A DNA stretch of 64,000 bases from Thermus igniterrae ATCC 700962 (GTDB taxonomy: Bacteria; Deinococcota; Deinococci; Deinococcales; Thermaceae), in the NCBI RefSeq assembly GCF_000376265.1, contig NZ_AQWU01000073.1, positions 35,375 through 99,374 on the forward strand, written 5' to 3'. Shown here in pieces: positions 1 through 8,644 of the stretch (positions are counted from its first letter, which is position 1; each line of letters starts with the position of its first letter). The position numbers and the translations under genes are program-made. The notes under the pieces were generated by a model. It made no database searches. It was not told where the DNA came from and worked only from the letters and a program-made list of their open reading frames with translations.

Positions 1-619
1 AGCGGCCCACGGTGATGAGGCGGCGCTTGCCCTCGGGCCAGGGGGAAGGGGAGGGGAGAGGGGCTTCCTCCAGGATGCGGTTGTCAATCCCCGTGGGGAT
101 CACCCGGATGGGCCGCTCTATGCCGTAGCTCTCCGCCAGTCGCCTCACGGGTTCCGTGGGGGCGATGACCACCTCTACCCGGTTATAGAAGGCCTTGGCC
201 AGCCGGGGCACGATGCCGGTGTACTTGTCCAGAATGGCCAAACCCGGCACGTAGTGGGCGTACTTCTCGTAGTGGGTGTGGAAGGTAGACACGTGGGGCA
301 GGCCCTTGTTGCGGGCGATCCTGAGGCCCCAGACCCCCAGGGTGAGGGGGGTGTGGGTGTGGATCAGTTCAAACTCTGTGGGCAGGTGCCGGGCCGAGGG
401 CAGGGCGATCTGCTGGCCCTCGTAGAAGGGGTAGGCCACCGAAGGCACCCGTACCACCCCCTCCTCGCCCTCCGGGGCCTCGGGGTGGTGGGGGGCTACC
501 ACCCAAGCCTCGTGGCCCATGCGGCGGAGTTCCCGGAGGAGAAGGTAAACGCTGGTGGTGACCCCGTTGGGGTTGGGGAAATAGACGTCGGTGAAAAGGC
601 CTACGCGGTAGAGGCGCAT
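1..619 (-). CDS. GT4-type glycosyltransferase, N-terminal part (runs off left edge)
   Basis: Reading inward from an ATG at 617-619, the first 206 codons give a GT-B fold N-terminal half. An opening beta strand (RVGLFTDVYFP) is followed by PNPNGVTTSVYLL, then a FELIHTHTPLTLG strand and a STFHTHYEKY segment, which is the acceptor-side pattern of GT4 enzymes making glycolipids or transferring hexose to diacylglycerol. The segment IPTGID lies where the second domain begins; the nucleotide-sugar-binding C-terminus is outside the window. The gene lies 7 bp downstream of an LpxB-related gene, so both probably contribute to envelope glycoconjugates. Acceptor and sugar cannot be told from this half. 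Confidence 0.82.
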   Translation of the reverse strand, partial: MRLYRVGLFTDVYFPNPNGVTTSVYLLLRELRRMGHEAWVVAPHHPEAPEGEEGVVRVPSVAYPFYEGQQIALPSARHLPTEFELIHTHTPLTLGVWGLRIARNKGLPHVSTFHTHYEKYAHYVPGLAILDKYTGIVPRLAKAFYNRVEVVIAPTEPVRRLAESYGIERPIRVIPTGIDNRILEEAPLPSPSPWPEGKRRLITVGR

Positions 620-626
620 GCGAAGT

Positions 627-1802
627 CTAGCATACCCCACGCACCAGCCCTAGCTGGTGCAGGTCTCGGTAGACGTGCTCCACGGTCCCAGGGATGCCAC
701 CCGGCGGGCCGATGCGCTCCTTGCCGGCTTGGCTGGCCTGGGCGTAGGCTTCCGGAGCCTGGAGGAGGATGAGGCCTTGGCCGGCAATCTGGTAAGGGTC
801 GGGTTCCACCAGGTGTAGGGCCTTTCCCAGAAGGCGTTTCTGCCTTCGAGCGAAAGCCCGGGTGTACTGGGGGCCAGGGGTGGGGAAGCCTATCACGGGT
901 ATTCCCAGGCCGGCTGCCTGCTCCGTGGCCGTGCCCGCCGTGGCCAGGGCCAAGCGGCTTCGGTGAAGGATGGCGGAAAAGGCCCCCCGGAGCACCCAGG
1001 CCGTCCGGCCCTCCTTTTCCAGGCGGAGGGTGTTGGCGTCCACCTCTTCTGCCTGCCAACCGGAAAGCGGGGGGAGGCGGGACCAGTCCTTGGCCCAGGC
1101 CACGGCCGGGGTCAGGGGGAGGTGGCGGCTGGCTTCCAGCATGAGGGGCAGGCTGAAGGCCTCGTCCCCACGGGTGCCTGGCAGGAGGGCGAGGAGGGGG
1201 TCTGTGCCCAGGTAAGGGGTAAGGTCCCGCTCGGGAGGGGGGAGAAGGTCCATGGCGAAGCTGCCGTACCAGTGGGCATGGGCTACGCCCAGGGACCGAA
1301 GCCGGCGGAGGCTAGCCTCATCGCGTACGAACACCGCCCGGACCCTGCGGTGCAGGAGGCGTTCGTAAGGGGTGAAGTCGCTCCCGCCCCAGTCCAGGAG
1401 GACCTCTATCCAGGAGGCTTGCTCCAGGTAGTGGGCGGACACCAGGGGATTTACGTGGTAAACAGGGCATCCCCGGGCGGCCAGGACCCCCACGCTGAGG
1501 GCGTAGGCGTCCCCCACCACCACCACCACCTGGGGTTCAAAGCGCCAGGCGGTGCGCCACTGGGCCCAGGACATGGAGAGAAAACCCGCCCGGAGGTCGG
1601 CCAGGAGGTTTTCCAGGCTGCCGAAGAGAAAGCCTCCCGAGGGCATCTCCTGCCGTGGACCCAGAATCTCCCGGGCTATTCCCTCGTAGGGCTTCCCGCG
1701 GCCGACCAAGGGCAGGGCGTAGGCCTCGAGGCCCAACCCCTGGGCAATACGGGCGCCGATGGCATCCTCCGTGGGACCGTTGGAAACGAAAAGAAGCCTC
1801 AC
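627..1802 (-). CDS. LpxB-related (lipid-A-disaccharide synthase-like) glycosyltransferase
   Basis: This 391-aa protein starts at a GTG that overlaps the pcp stop codon by 4 nt, so translation is probably coupled. It opens with LLFVSNGPTEDAIG and carries a YHVNP and a LLPGTRGDEAF segment, then a C-terminal LALATAGTATEQAAGLGIP motif. This is the arrangement of the LpxB-like family found in organisms that do not make lipid A, including Thermus and cyanobacteria. Real LpxB transfers UDP-diacylglucosamine; Thermus lacks canonical lipid A, so the substrate here is unknown. It is probably a cytoplasmic or membrane-associated transferase. The family assignment is firm, the reaction is not. Confidence 0.75.
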   Translation of the reverse strand: MRLLFVSNGPTEDAIGARIAQGLGLEAYALPLVGRGKPYEGIAREILGPRQEMPSGGFLFGSLENLLADLRAGFLSMSWAQWRTAWRFEPQVVVVVGDAYALSVGVLAARGCPVYHVNPLVSAHYLEQASWIEVLLDWGGSDFTPYERLLHRRVRAVFVRDEASLRRLRSLGVAHAHWYGSFAMDLLPPPERDLTPYLGTDPLLALLPGTRGDEAFSLPLMLEASRHLPLTPAVAWAKDWSRLPPLSGWQAEEVDANTLRLEKEGRTAWVLRGAFSAILHRSRLALATAGTATEQAAGLGIPVIGFPTPGPQYTRAFARRQKRLLGKALHLVEPDPYQIAGQGLILLQAPEAYAQASQAGKERIGPPGGIPGTVEHVYRDLHQLGLVRGVC

Positions 1803-2377
1803 AGGAGCTCCAAAAGCACCCGGACTGCCCGGGCCTGTTCCCTTAGGGGCACGTAGGCCCCGCCTTTTTCCAGGGCTAGGGTCTCGTCGGGGGGAAGATG
1901 GAGGAAGGCCACGGGCACGCGTTCGGGCAGATGGTAGAGGGAAAGGTAAAAGGCCTGGTTGCAGAGGTAGCTTCCGGCAGAGAGGCTAACCCTAGCGGGA
2001 AGGCCCGCTTCCTGGAGGCGCTTCAGGGCCTGCTTGACGGGAAAACGGGCGGGGAGGGCCAGGGGGCCGCCGGGGACCACCGGGGTGTCCTCCAGGACCT
2101 GCCCGCGGTTGTCGGGGCGGTCAAAGTCCAGGAGGTTCACCGCCAGGCGCTCCAGGGTGAGCTGGGGCCGGCCCTCGGCCAGGCCCAGGTGGAGGACCGC
2201 CTCAGGCTCCAGGGCGTGGAGGGCGGCAAGGGCGGTGGGCAGGGCCTCGGCGTCTACGGGAAGCACGGCCTTCCTGAGAGGCCTTCCTCCCACCTCTTCC
2301 GGCAGGAGGTCCAAGAGGGCGGCGGAGGGGTTATGCCTCAGGCCGCCAAAGGGTTCAAAACCGGTAACCAGGATCAT
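1799..2377 (-). CDS. pcp: Pyroglutamyl-peptidase I
   Basis: This 192-aa cytoplasmic cysteine peptidase removes N-terminal pyroglutamate from peptides. It begins ILVTGFEPFGG, the family signature. The triad is visible: Glu in ERLAVN, Cys in SAGSYLCNQAFY, and His in AFLHLPP. Length is slightly below the usual 200-215 aa. The ATG at 2375-2377 was chosen because it opens directly into the conserved motif. It is first in a minus-strand operon with the LpxB-related gene and glycosyltransferase, and divergent from the DegV gene. The link with envelope genes is probably incidental. Confidence 0.92.
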   Translation of the reverse strand: MILVTGFEPFGGLRHNPSAALLDLLPEEVGGRPLRKAVLPVDAEALPTALAALHALEPEAVLHLGLAEGRPQLTLERLAVNLLDFDRPDNRGQVLEDTPVVPGGPLALPARFPVKQALKRLQEAGLPARVSLSAGSYLCNQAFYLSLYHLPERVPVAFLHLPPDETLALEKGGAYVPLREQARAVRVLLELL

Positions 2378-2395
2378 GGGCCAGACCCGCCCGCC

Positions 2396-2401
2396 ATTAT
2401 A
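2396..2401 (-). promoter_or_regulatory. Candidate -10 element for pcp
   Basis: On the minus strand a perfect TATAAT ends 18 nt before the pcp ATG, predicting a 5' leader of about 10 nt. No convincing -35 hexamer is seen 16-18 bp upstream. It lies only about 11 bp from the operator-like element of the divergent degV gene. Confidence 0.5.
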
Positions 2402-2411
2402 GCCCCCATCC

Positions 2412-2428
2412 CTTTGACCCGGTATAAG
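2412..2428 (+). promoter_or_regulatory. 17-bp operator-like element overlapping the degV -10 box
   Basis: The sequence CTTTGACCCGGTATAAG has the pattern CTTTGAC-N3-GTATAAG, seen again before fadN at 6315-6331 and in related form before acd at 36985-37001. Its right half contains the -10-like hexamer TATAAG (2423-2428), which stands 9 nt before the GTG chosen as the degV start. A repressor bound here would block RNA polymerase. Which regulator reads it is inference; a TetR-family FadR is known in T. thermophilus. Confidence 0.6.
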
Positions 2429-2437
2429 ATGGGGGGC

Positions 2438-3274
2438 GTGGAGCTGGGTCTCGTGACCGACACCGCGGCCGACCTCTCCCCCAAGGTCCTCCAGGAGGAG
2501 GCGGTGGGGACGGTGCCCATCTACGTGCACCTCATGGGCCGCAAGTACAAGGACTGGCAGGAACTCACCCCCGATGCCCTCTACCAGGCCATCCGCGCGG
2601 GGGCGGAGCCGGTGACCGAGCCCCCGGCGGTGGAGGACTTCGTTGAGGTCTACGAGCGCCACCTCAAGGTCTACGACCGCCTCCTTTCCATCCATGTTTC
2701 CGGGGAGCTTTCCAAGACCGTGGAAAGGGCACGGGAGGCCGCGCTTAAGGTGGCCCCCAACCGCATCCGGGTGGTGGACTCGGGGATGGTCTCCGCCGGG
2801 CTTGGGGCCATGGTGCTCCGGGCGGTGGAGATGCTGAAGAAGGGGGCGGACGAGGAGGAGATCGTGCGGGAGATGGAGCGCTTGAAGCGCTCCAGCCTCT
2901 ACTTCAGCGTGGCCGACCTTTCCCACCTGGCCCGCAACGGCCGCCTGCCCCGCTTTGGCGAGGTGGTGGGCAACCTCCTGGGCCTGCGCCCTATCCTGCG
3001 GATTGAGAAGGGGCACATCCGCTTCCTGAAGGTGGCCCGGGAGAACTCCGTCCCGGAGGCCCTGGCCCGGTTAGTACTGGATGAATTCCAAGGACGTACC
3101 GCCCGCATCACCATCGCCCACACCGATGCCAGGAGCGAGTGGGTGGACGGATTGAAGCGGGCCCTCGAGGGCGCCCTGCGCCTGGAGCGAGGACGGATCA
3201 CCCGCTCGGGGGCCACCATCGCCGCCAACGTGGGCCTGGGGGCTTTGGCGGTGCACGCCTACGCCGTAGAATAG
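2438..3274 (+). CDS. DegV/FakB family fatty-acid-binding protein
   Basis: About 278 aa. The protein opens [13 protein letters not shown], matching the G(I/L)VTDS-ADL opening of DegV proteins, with later [10 protein letters not shown] and LRPIL segments lining the lipid pocket. DegV/FakB proteins hold a fatty acid and, with FakA kinase, feed acyl-phosphate into phospholipid synthesis; no FakA is present here. I chose GTG 2438 over ATG 2429. The ATG directly abuts the -10 box, while the GTG is 9 nt downstream, the same spacing as at fadN, and gives a standard-length N-terminus. The shared operator with beta-oxidation genes supports a lipid role. Product is confident; start is moderate. Confidence 0.85.
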   Translation: MELGLVTDTAADLSPKVLQEEAVGTVPIYVHLMGRKYKDWQELTPDALYQAIRAGAEPVTEPPAVEDFVEVYERHLKVYDRLLSIHVSGELSKTVERAREAALKVAPNRIRVVDSGMVSAGLGAMVLRAVEMLKKGADEEEIVREMERLKRSSLYFSVADLSHLARNGRLPRFGEVVGNLLGLRPILRIEKGHIRFLKVARENSVPEALARLVLDEFQGRTARITIAHTDARSEWVDGLKRALEGALRLERGRITRSGATIAANVGLGALAVHAYAVE

Positions 3275-3300
3275 CCGTTGGCCCTTTAGGGCCTTGCGGC

Positions 3301-6237
3301 ATGGAGATCCTTCTGGAAAAGCTCTACGGCCACCGTCTGGCCCTGCCCCAGGTGGCGGCGGCCCTCCTCTTGGCCCGGGAAGACCTTCCTGCCCTCCTCC
3401 TGGTCCCCGAGGACCGCCTGAGGCGCTGGCGGGACCTCTCCGCCTTCGGGGTGCCGGTGTACGCGAACCCGGGCCTCGAGGCCATGGAGGAGAAGGCCCT
3501 CTTCCTCCTCAGCTACGAGGAGGCCCTGGCCCCCTTTCCCGAGGACCCCTCTGCCTGGCGCATGGTGCTGGAGGTGGGCCGGGCCTATCCCCGCACGGAG
3601 CTTTTGGACCGCCTCCTGCGCCTGGGTTATGCCCGAGACGAGGATTACCGGGTCCTGGGGGAGGTCTTGGAGCTTGGGCCTTTGCGCCTGGAGTTCTTCG
3701 GGGAGGAGCTGGAGCGGCTTTTCTGGGAGGGCGAGCCCCGTAGGCGCCATGTCCTCCTGCCCAAGCCGGGCAAGGCGGAGGCGTTTACCTCCCAAAAGGT
3801 CCTCCACTTCCCCGGTCCCGTCTACCTGGACACCCCGGCCCTAGCCCCCAGGGAGCTTTTTTCCCTCCTGGCCGGGCGGCCGGTGGTGGCCCTGGGGGCG
3901 CACGGGGAGTTTCCCCTCCTGGAGCTTGGGGTGAGGCCCCTCCCTCCCTACCGGGGTAGCCTCAAGGCCCTGGAGAGGGACCTGGCCCGCTGGCTGGCCG
4001 AGGGGAAGCGGGTCCACCTCTTCGTGGGCCACGGGCGCACCCTGGAGTACCTGAGGCGCCGCCTGGCCCCCCTGGATCCTTTGGTGCTGGAGCGGTTTCC
4101 CGGGCCCAAGGGGAGGCTTGCCCTCCTGCCCGGGGCCTTTGAGGGCGGGGCGGAGTGGGGAGAGCATGTCCTCCTCACCGAGGCCCTGGTCTTCGCCACC
4201 GGGGGGGTGCGGGCCAGGCTCCGCTCCGGGGAGGGCCTCTCCGACCCCGGGGCCCTTTCCCCGGGGGACTTCCTCATCCACCCCGACCACGGCATCGGCC
4301 AGTTCCTGGGCCTGGAGACCCGGGAGGTCCTGGGGGCCAAGCGGGACTACCTGGTGTTGCGCTACCGGGGGGAGGGGCGGCTCTACCTGCCCGTGGAACA
4401 GCTCCCCCTCCTCAAGCGCCACCCGGGCACCACCGATGACCCTCCGGAGCTTTCCTCCTTGGGCAAGAACGAGTGGCAGCGGGCCAAGGAACGGGCCAGA
4501 AAGGACGTGGAGGAGCTGGCGGCCCGCCTTCTGGTGCTCCAGGCCAAGCGCAAGGCTACCCCGGGGCGGGCCTTTCCCCCCCTGCCCGAGTGGGACCCCC
4601 TGATAGAGGCGGGCTTTCCCTACACCCTTACCCCCGACCAGCGCCAGGCCCTGGAGGAGGTGCTGCGAGACCTCGAGGCCCCCCACCCCATGGACCGCCT
4701 GGTCTCCGGAGACGTGGGCTTCGGCAAGACCGAGGTGGCCCTGCGGGCCGCCCACCGCGTGGTGGGCCACGGGGCCCAGGTGGCCTTTCTGGTGCCCACC
4801 ACCCTTCTGGCCGAGCAGCACGGCAAGACCTTCAAGGAGCGCTTCCAGGGGCTTCCCGTGCGCATTGGGGTCCTCTCCCGCTTCACCCCCCCGAAGGAGG
4901 AGGAGGCCATCCTCAAGGGGCTCAAGGAAGGCACGGTGGACATCGTCATCGGCACCCACCGCCTCCTCCAGCCCGACGTGGCCTTCAAGGACCTGGGCCT
5001 CCTCATCGTGGACGAGGAGCACCGCTTCGGCGTGGTCCAGAAGGAGCGGATCCGGGAGCTCAAAGCGGAGGTGGACACCCTCTACCTTTCGGCCACCCCC
5101 ATCCCCCGCACCCTCTACTCCGCCCTGGTGGGGCTCAAGGACCTCTCCAGCATCAAGACCCCACCCCCGGGGAGAAAGCCCATCCGCACCTTCCTGGCCC
5201 CCTTTGACCCCCTTCTGGTGCGGGAAGCTGTCCTCTTTGAGCTGGAACGGGGGGGCAAGGTCTTCTATGTCCACGACCGGGTGGCCTCCATAGAGGGGCG
5301 CAGGCGGTACCTGGAGGCCCTGGTGCCCGAGGCCCGGATCGGGGTGGTCCACGGGCAGATGCCCGAAGGCCTCATTGAGGAGACCATGCTCCTCTTTGCG
5401 GAAGGGGCCTACGACCTCCTCCTGGCCACCACCATCATTGAGTCGGGCCTGGACGTGGGGGAGGCCAACACCATCCTCATCGAACGGGCGGACCGGCTGG
5501 GCCTGGCCACCCTCTACCAGCTCCGGGGCCGGGTGGGGCGGCGCGACCAGGAGGCCTACGCCTACCTCTTCCACCCGCCCCGCCTCACCGAGGCCGCCGA
5601 GAAGCGCCTGGCGGCCATCGCTGACCTCTCCGACCTGGGTTCGGGCCACCTCCTGGCGGAGAAGGACATGGAGATCCGGGGGGTGGGCAACCTCCTGGGT
5701 CCCGAGCAGCACGGGCATATCCGGGCCCTCTCCCTGGAGGTCTACACCGAGCTTTTGGAGGAGGCCATCCGCAAGCTCAAGGGGGAGGTGCGGGAGGAGA
5801 GGCCCCACGTGACCCTGGACCTCGCCGTCTCCGCCCGGCTGCCCGCGGAGTACGTGCCCAGCCTCGAGGCCAGGAGCCGCTACTACAGCCGCTTCGCCGA
5901 GGCGAAAAGCCTCGCCGAGCTTTCCCGCCTGGTGCGGGAGCTCAAAGCGCGCTACGGGCCTCTCCCTGAGGAGGCGGAGAACTTCGTGGCCCTCGCCCGG
6001 CTCCGCCTGGTGGCGGAGAGGAAGGGGGTGGTGTCCATCACGGAGGGCCTCACCCACCTGGAGGTGGTCTTCCCCCGCTACCCCCTGGACTACGACGCCC
6101 GCGGCCTCAAAGGGCTTCCCTACCGGGCGGAGCTCACCCAGTACCCGCCCGGGTTCCGCCTGGAGAAGAAGGGTTTAAGGCCCCGGGACTACCCCGAGGC
6201 CCTGATGGAAGCCCTTTACCTCTTCGCCGACCGCTAG
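3301..6237 (+). CDS. mfd: Transcription-repair coupling factor Mfd
   Basis: This 978-aa DNA translocase removes RNA polymerase stalled at lesions and recruits UvrA. It is shorter than E. coli Mfd (about 1150 aa), as expected for Thermus. Residues 1-310 form the UvrB-like region. From about residue 321 [13 protein letters not shown] begins the RNA-polymerase-interacting domain. The helicase core has Walker [10 protein letters not shown] near 469-477, a DEEH box near 571 and SATPIPRT. RecG-like motifs follow ([19 protein letters not shown]), then the C-terminal UvrA-masking domain. The ATG at 3301 follows the degV stop by 26 bp, so the two may be co-transcribed. Confidence 0.97.
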   Translation: MEILLEKLYGHRLALPQVAAALLLAREDLPALLLVPEDRLRRWRDLSAFGVPVYANPGLEAMEEKALFLLSYEEALAPFPEDPSAWRMVLEVGRAYPRTELLDRLLRLGYARDEDYRVLGEVLELGPLRLEFFGEELERLFWEGEPRRRHVLLPKPGKAEAFTSQKVLHFPGPVYLDTPALAPRELFSLLAGRPVVALGAHGEFPLLELGVRPLPPYRGSLKALERDLARWLAEGKRVHLFVGHGRTLEYLRRRLAPLDPLVLERFPGPKGRLALLPGAFEGGAEWGEHVLLTEALVFATGGVRARLRSGEGLSDPGALSPGDFLIHPDHGIGQFLGLETREVLGAKRDYLVLRYRGEGRLYLPVEQLPLLKRHPGTTDDPPELSSLGKNEWQRAKERARKDVEELAARLLVLQAKRKATPGRAFPPLPEWDPLIEAGFPYTLTPDQRQALEEVLRDLEAPHPMDRLVSGDVGFGKTEVALRAAHRVVGHGAQVAFLVPTTLLAEQHGKTFKERFQGLPVRIGVLSRFTPPKEEEAILKGLKEGTVDIVIGTHRLLQPDVAFKDLGLLIVDEEHRFGVVQKERIRELKAEVDTLYLSATPIPRTLYSALVGLKDLSSIKTPPPGRKPIRTFLAPFDPLLVREAVLFELERGGKVFYVHDRVASIEGRRRYLEALVPEARIGVVHGQMPEGLIEETMLLFAEGAYDLLLATTIIESGLDVGEANTILIERADRLGLATLYQLRGRVGRRDQEAYAYLFHPPRLTEAAEKRLAAIADLSDLGSGHLLAEKDMEIRGVGNLLGPEQHGHIRALSLEVYTELLEEAIRKLKGEVREERPHVTLDLAVSARLPAEYVPSLEARSRYYSRFAEAKSLAELSRLVRELKARYGPLPEEAENFVALARLRLVAERKGVVSITEGLTHLEVVFPRYPLDYDARGLKGLPYRAELTQYPPGFRLEKKGLRPRDYPEALMEALYLFADR

Positions 6238-6314
6238 CCGCCGGAGTCCGGTTTGAGCTGGAAGCGGCCCAGGGTGGCGCCGCCCTTTGACAGGCGGAGC
6301 GTTTTGGGGTTAAA

Positions 6315-6331
6315 CTTTGACTTAGTATAAG
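6315..6331 (+). promoter_or_regulatory. Operator-like element and -10 box of the fadNAE-type operon
   Basis: CTTTGACTTAGTATAAG is an imperfect palindrome that differs from the degV element only in its central three bases. TATAAG (6326-6331) serves as a -10 element; TTGGGG at 6304-6309 with a 16-bp spacer is a possible -35. The region 6238-6340 also holds TTGACA at 6287-6292 with TAAACT 18 bp downstream, a possible second promoter. The transcript would start within or just after the ribosome-binding site, close to ATG 6341. Confidence 0.6.
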
Positions 6332-6340
6332 GAGGTGGCC

Positions 6341-8632
6341 ATGATCAAGAAGGTAGGCGTGGTGGGCGCGGGGACCATGGGAAGCGGGATCGCCGCCCTG
6401 GTGGCCAGCGCCGGGATCCCGGTGGTCCTCCTGGACATCCCCGGGAAGGAGGACCGCAACGAGTACGCCAAGCGGGGCCTGGAGCGCGCCCTCAAGGCCA
6501 AGCCCGCGGCCTTCATGGACCCCGAGCGGGCCCGGTACATTGAGATCGGCAACACCGAGGACGACCTGGAGAAGCTCAAGGACTGCGACTGGGTGGTGGA
6601 GGCCATCATTGAGAAGCCCGAGCCCAAGCAGGCCCTCTACGCCCGCCTGGAAGGCCTCCTGAAGCCCACCGCCATCATTAGCTCCAACACGAGCGGCATC
6701 CCCATGAGGGTGCTTCTGGAGGGGCGCTCCGAGGGCTTCCGCCGGCGCTTCCTGGGCACCCACTTCTTCAACCCCCCCCGCTACCTCCACCTCCTGGAGC
6801 TCATCCCCACCCCCGAGACCGACCCCAAGGTCCTGGAGGAAATCCGCCGCTTTGGGGAGAGGATCCTCGGCAAGGGCACCGTTCTCGCCAAGGACGCCCC
6901 CGGCTTCATCGCCAACCGCCTCGGGGTCTACGGGATGGTGCAGGCCGTGCGCCTCATGGAGAAGCACGGCCTCACCATTGACGAGGTGGACGCCCTCACC
7001 GGGCCCCTCCTCGGCCGCCCCAACTCCGCCACCTTCCGCACCGCCGACCTCACGGGCCTGGACGTGCTCAAGCTCGTGACCGAGGAGCTCGCCCAGGCCA
7101 CCGGGGAGGACTTCGCCCTGCCCGAGTGGGTCCACCGGCTCGTGGAGGAGGGCCGCTTAGGGGAGAAGGCGGGGGCCGGGTTCTACAAGCGGGTGAACGG
7201 GGAGATCTACACCCTGGACTACCGGACCCTGGAGTACGTCCCCCGGACCAAGCTGGAGCTTCCCGAGCTTCGCGCCCTCCGGGACCTTCCCCTGAGGGAG
7301 CGCCTCGCCAAGGCCTTGGACCTTCCCGGCAAGTACGGGGCCTTCCTCCGGGAGCTTTTCGCCAAGACCGCCCACTACACCCTGGAGAAGGCTCCGGAGA
7401 TCGCCTACGACCTCGTCTCCGTGGACCAGGCCCTGGAGTGGGGCTTCGCTTGGGAGGAAGGCCCCTTCAAGAACATGGACGCCGTGGGGCTTTCCCGGGT
7501 GGAGGCCCTTTTCGCCGAGCACGGCTTGGAGGTTCCCGGGCTCCTTAGGAAGGCCCAGGGCACCTTCTACAAGGACGGCGCCTACCTGGGGTTTGACGGG
7601 GCCTACCACCCCCTGCCCGTGCGGGAGGGGGTCATCTCCCTCAAGGCCCTGAAGTCCGAGGGCAAGACCCTCCTGGAGGGCAAGGAGGCGGCCCTTCTGG
7701 ACCTGGGGGATGGGGTGGCCCTTTTGGAGTTCCGCACCAAGATGAACGCCATCGGGGAAGGGGTCATCCGCATGCTCCAGAAGAGCCTGGAGTACGTGGA
7801 GGAGAAGGGCTACCTGGGCCTCGTCATCGGCAACGAGGACCCCAGGGCCTTCTCCGCCGGGGCCAACCTGGCCCTCATCCTCTCCCTGGCCCAGGAGGGG
7901 GACTGGGACGAGCTCGCCCTGGCGGTGCGCCAGTTCCAGAAGGCCTCCATGTCCCTCCGCTATAGCCCCTTCCCCGTGGTGGTGGCCCCCTTTGGCCTCA
8001 CCCTGGGGGGCGGGGCGGAGTTCACCCTGCACGCCGACGCCGTCCAGGCCCACGCCGAGCTCTACATGGGCCTGGTGGAGGCCGGGGTAGGGCTTCTGCC
8101 CGCGGGGGGCGGCACCAAGGAGATGCTCCTCCGCTTCACCCAGGAGCTTGCCCCCTACGAGGAGGCCGACCCCTTTGAGGCGGTGAAGCGGGCCTTTAAC
8201 CTCATCGCCATGGCCAGGACCTCCACGAGCGCCCTCGAGGCCCTGAAGATGGGCTTCCTCCAGGACCGGGACCGGATCAGCATGAACCGGGACTTCCTCA
8301 TCGCCGACGCCAAGCGGCGGGTGCTGGAGCTGGCCCCCGATTACCGTCCGCCCCTTCCCCCGAGGATCCGCGTCCTGGGGAGTGAAGCCCTGGGCAACCT
8401 GCGCTATGCGGTCTGGGCCTTCCGCGAGGCGGGGGAGATCAGTGACCACGACATGCGCATCGGCCTGGAGATCGCCTATGTGCTCTCGGGCGGTGAGGGC
8501 CCGGCGCGGGAGGTCTCGGAATGGGACCTTCTGGACCTGGAGCGGGAGGCCTTCTTGAAGCTCCTCGGCACCCGGAAGACCCAGGAGCGCATCGCCTACA
8601 CCCTGAAGACGGGCAAGCCGCTTAGGAACTAA
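6341..8632 (+). CDS. fadN: 3-hydroxyacyl-CoA dehydrogenase / enoyl-CoA hydratase (FadN-type)
   Basis: This 763-aa bifunctional beta-oxidation enzyme has the order dehydrogenase then hydratase-like domain, as in Bacillus FadN and opposite to E. coli FadB. A Rossmann motif VGVVGAGTMGSGIA occupies residues 5-18, and GTHFFNPPRYLHLLEL carries the catalytic His and Glu region. From about residue 450 the crotonase-type domain shows AFSAGANL, GGGAEFTLHADAV and MGLVEAGVGLLPAGGG, which include both expected acidic catalytic positions. The start at 6341 sits 2 nt after GGAGGTGG. It is first gene of a three-gene operon with thiolase and acyl-CoA dehydrogenase, and probably repressed when acyl-CoA is scarce. 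Confidence 0.93.
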   Translation: MIKKVGVVGAGTMGSGIAALVASAGIPVVLLDIPGKEDRNEYAKRGLERALKAKPAAFMDPERARYIEIGNTEDDLEKLKDCDWVVEAIIEKPEPKQALYARLEGLLKPTAIISSNTSGIPMRVLLEGRSEGFRRRFLGTHFFNPPRYLHLLELIPTPETDPKVLEEIRRFGERILGKGTVLAKDAPGFIANRLGVYGMVQAVRLMEKHGLTIDEVDALTGPLLGRPNSATFRTADLTGLDVLKLVTEELAQATGEDFALPEWVHRLVEEGRLGEKAGAGFYKRVNGEIYTLDYRTLEYVPRTKLELPELRALRDLPLRERLAKALDLPGKYGAFLRELFAKTAHYTLEKAPEIAYDLVSVDQALEWGFAWEEGPFKNMDAVGLSRVEALFAEHGLEVPGLLRKAQGTFYKDGAYLGFDGAYHPLPVREGVISLKALKSEGKTLLEGKEAALLDLGDGVALLEFRTKMNAIGEGVIRMLQKSLEYVEEKGYLGLVIGNEDPRAFSAGANLALILSLAQEGDWDELALAVRQFQKASMSLRYSPFPVVVAPFGLTLGGGAEFTLHADAVQAHAELYMGLVEAGVGLLPAGGGTKEMLLRFTQELAPYEEADPFEAVKRAFNLIAMARTSTSALEALKMGFLQDRDRISMNRDFLIADAKRRVLELAPDYRPPLPPRIRVLGSEALGNLRYAVWAFREAGEISDHDMRIGLEIAYVLSGGEGPAREVSEWDLLDLEREAFLKLLGTRKTQERIAYTLKTGKPLRN

Positions 8633-8644
8633 GGGGGATTGAAG

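Noticed and set aside
2414..2428. TTGACC and TATAAG before degV read as a normal -35/-10 pair
   Set aside because: They are only 3 bp apart; a sigma-70 promoter needs about 17. The pair is better seen as two arms of an operator plus a -10 box.
1898..2428. Upstream-extended DegV reading frame starting inside the pcp gene
   Set aside because: It lies antisense to the conserved pcp gene and adds non-conserved sequence; the DegV family opens at the ELGLVTD segment.
3841..6057. Long open frame of over 700 codons on the minus strand opposite mfd
   Set aside because: It mirrors the GC-biased third codon position of mfd, has Gly/His/Pro/Leu-rich low-information sequence and no family motif. The same applies to many other antisense frames here.
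6287..6316. TTGACA-18-TAAACT as the sole promoter of the fad operon
   Set aside because: It is possible, but TATAAG at 6326-6331, embedded in the repeated operator and with the same distance to the start as at degV, is the better supported element.
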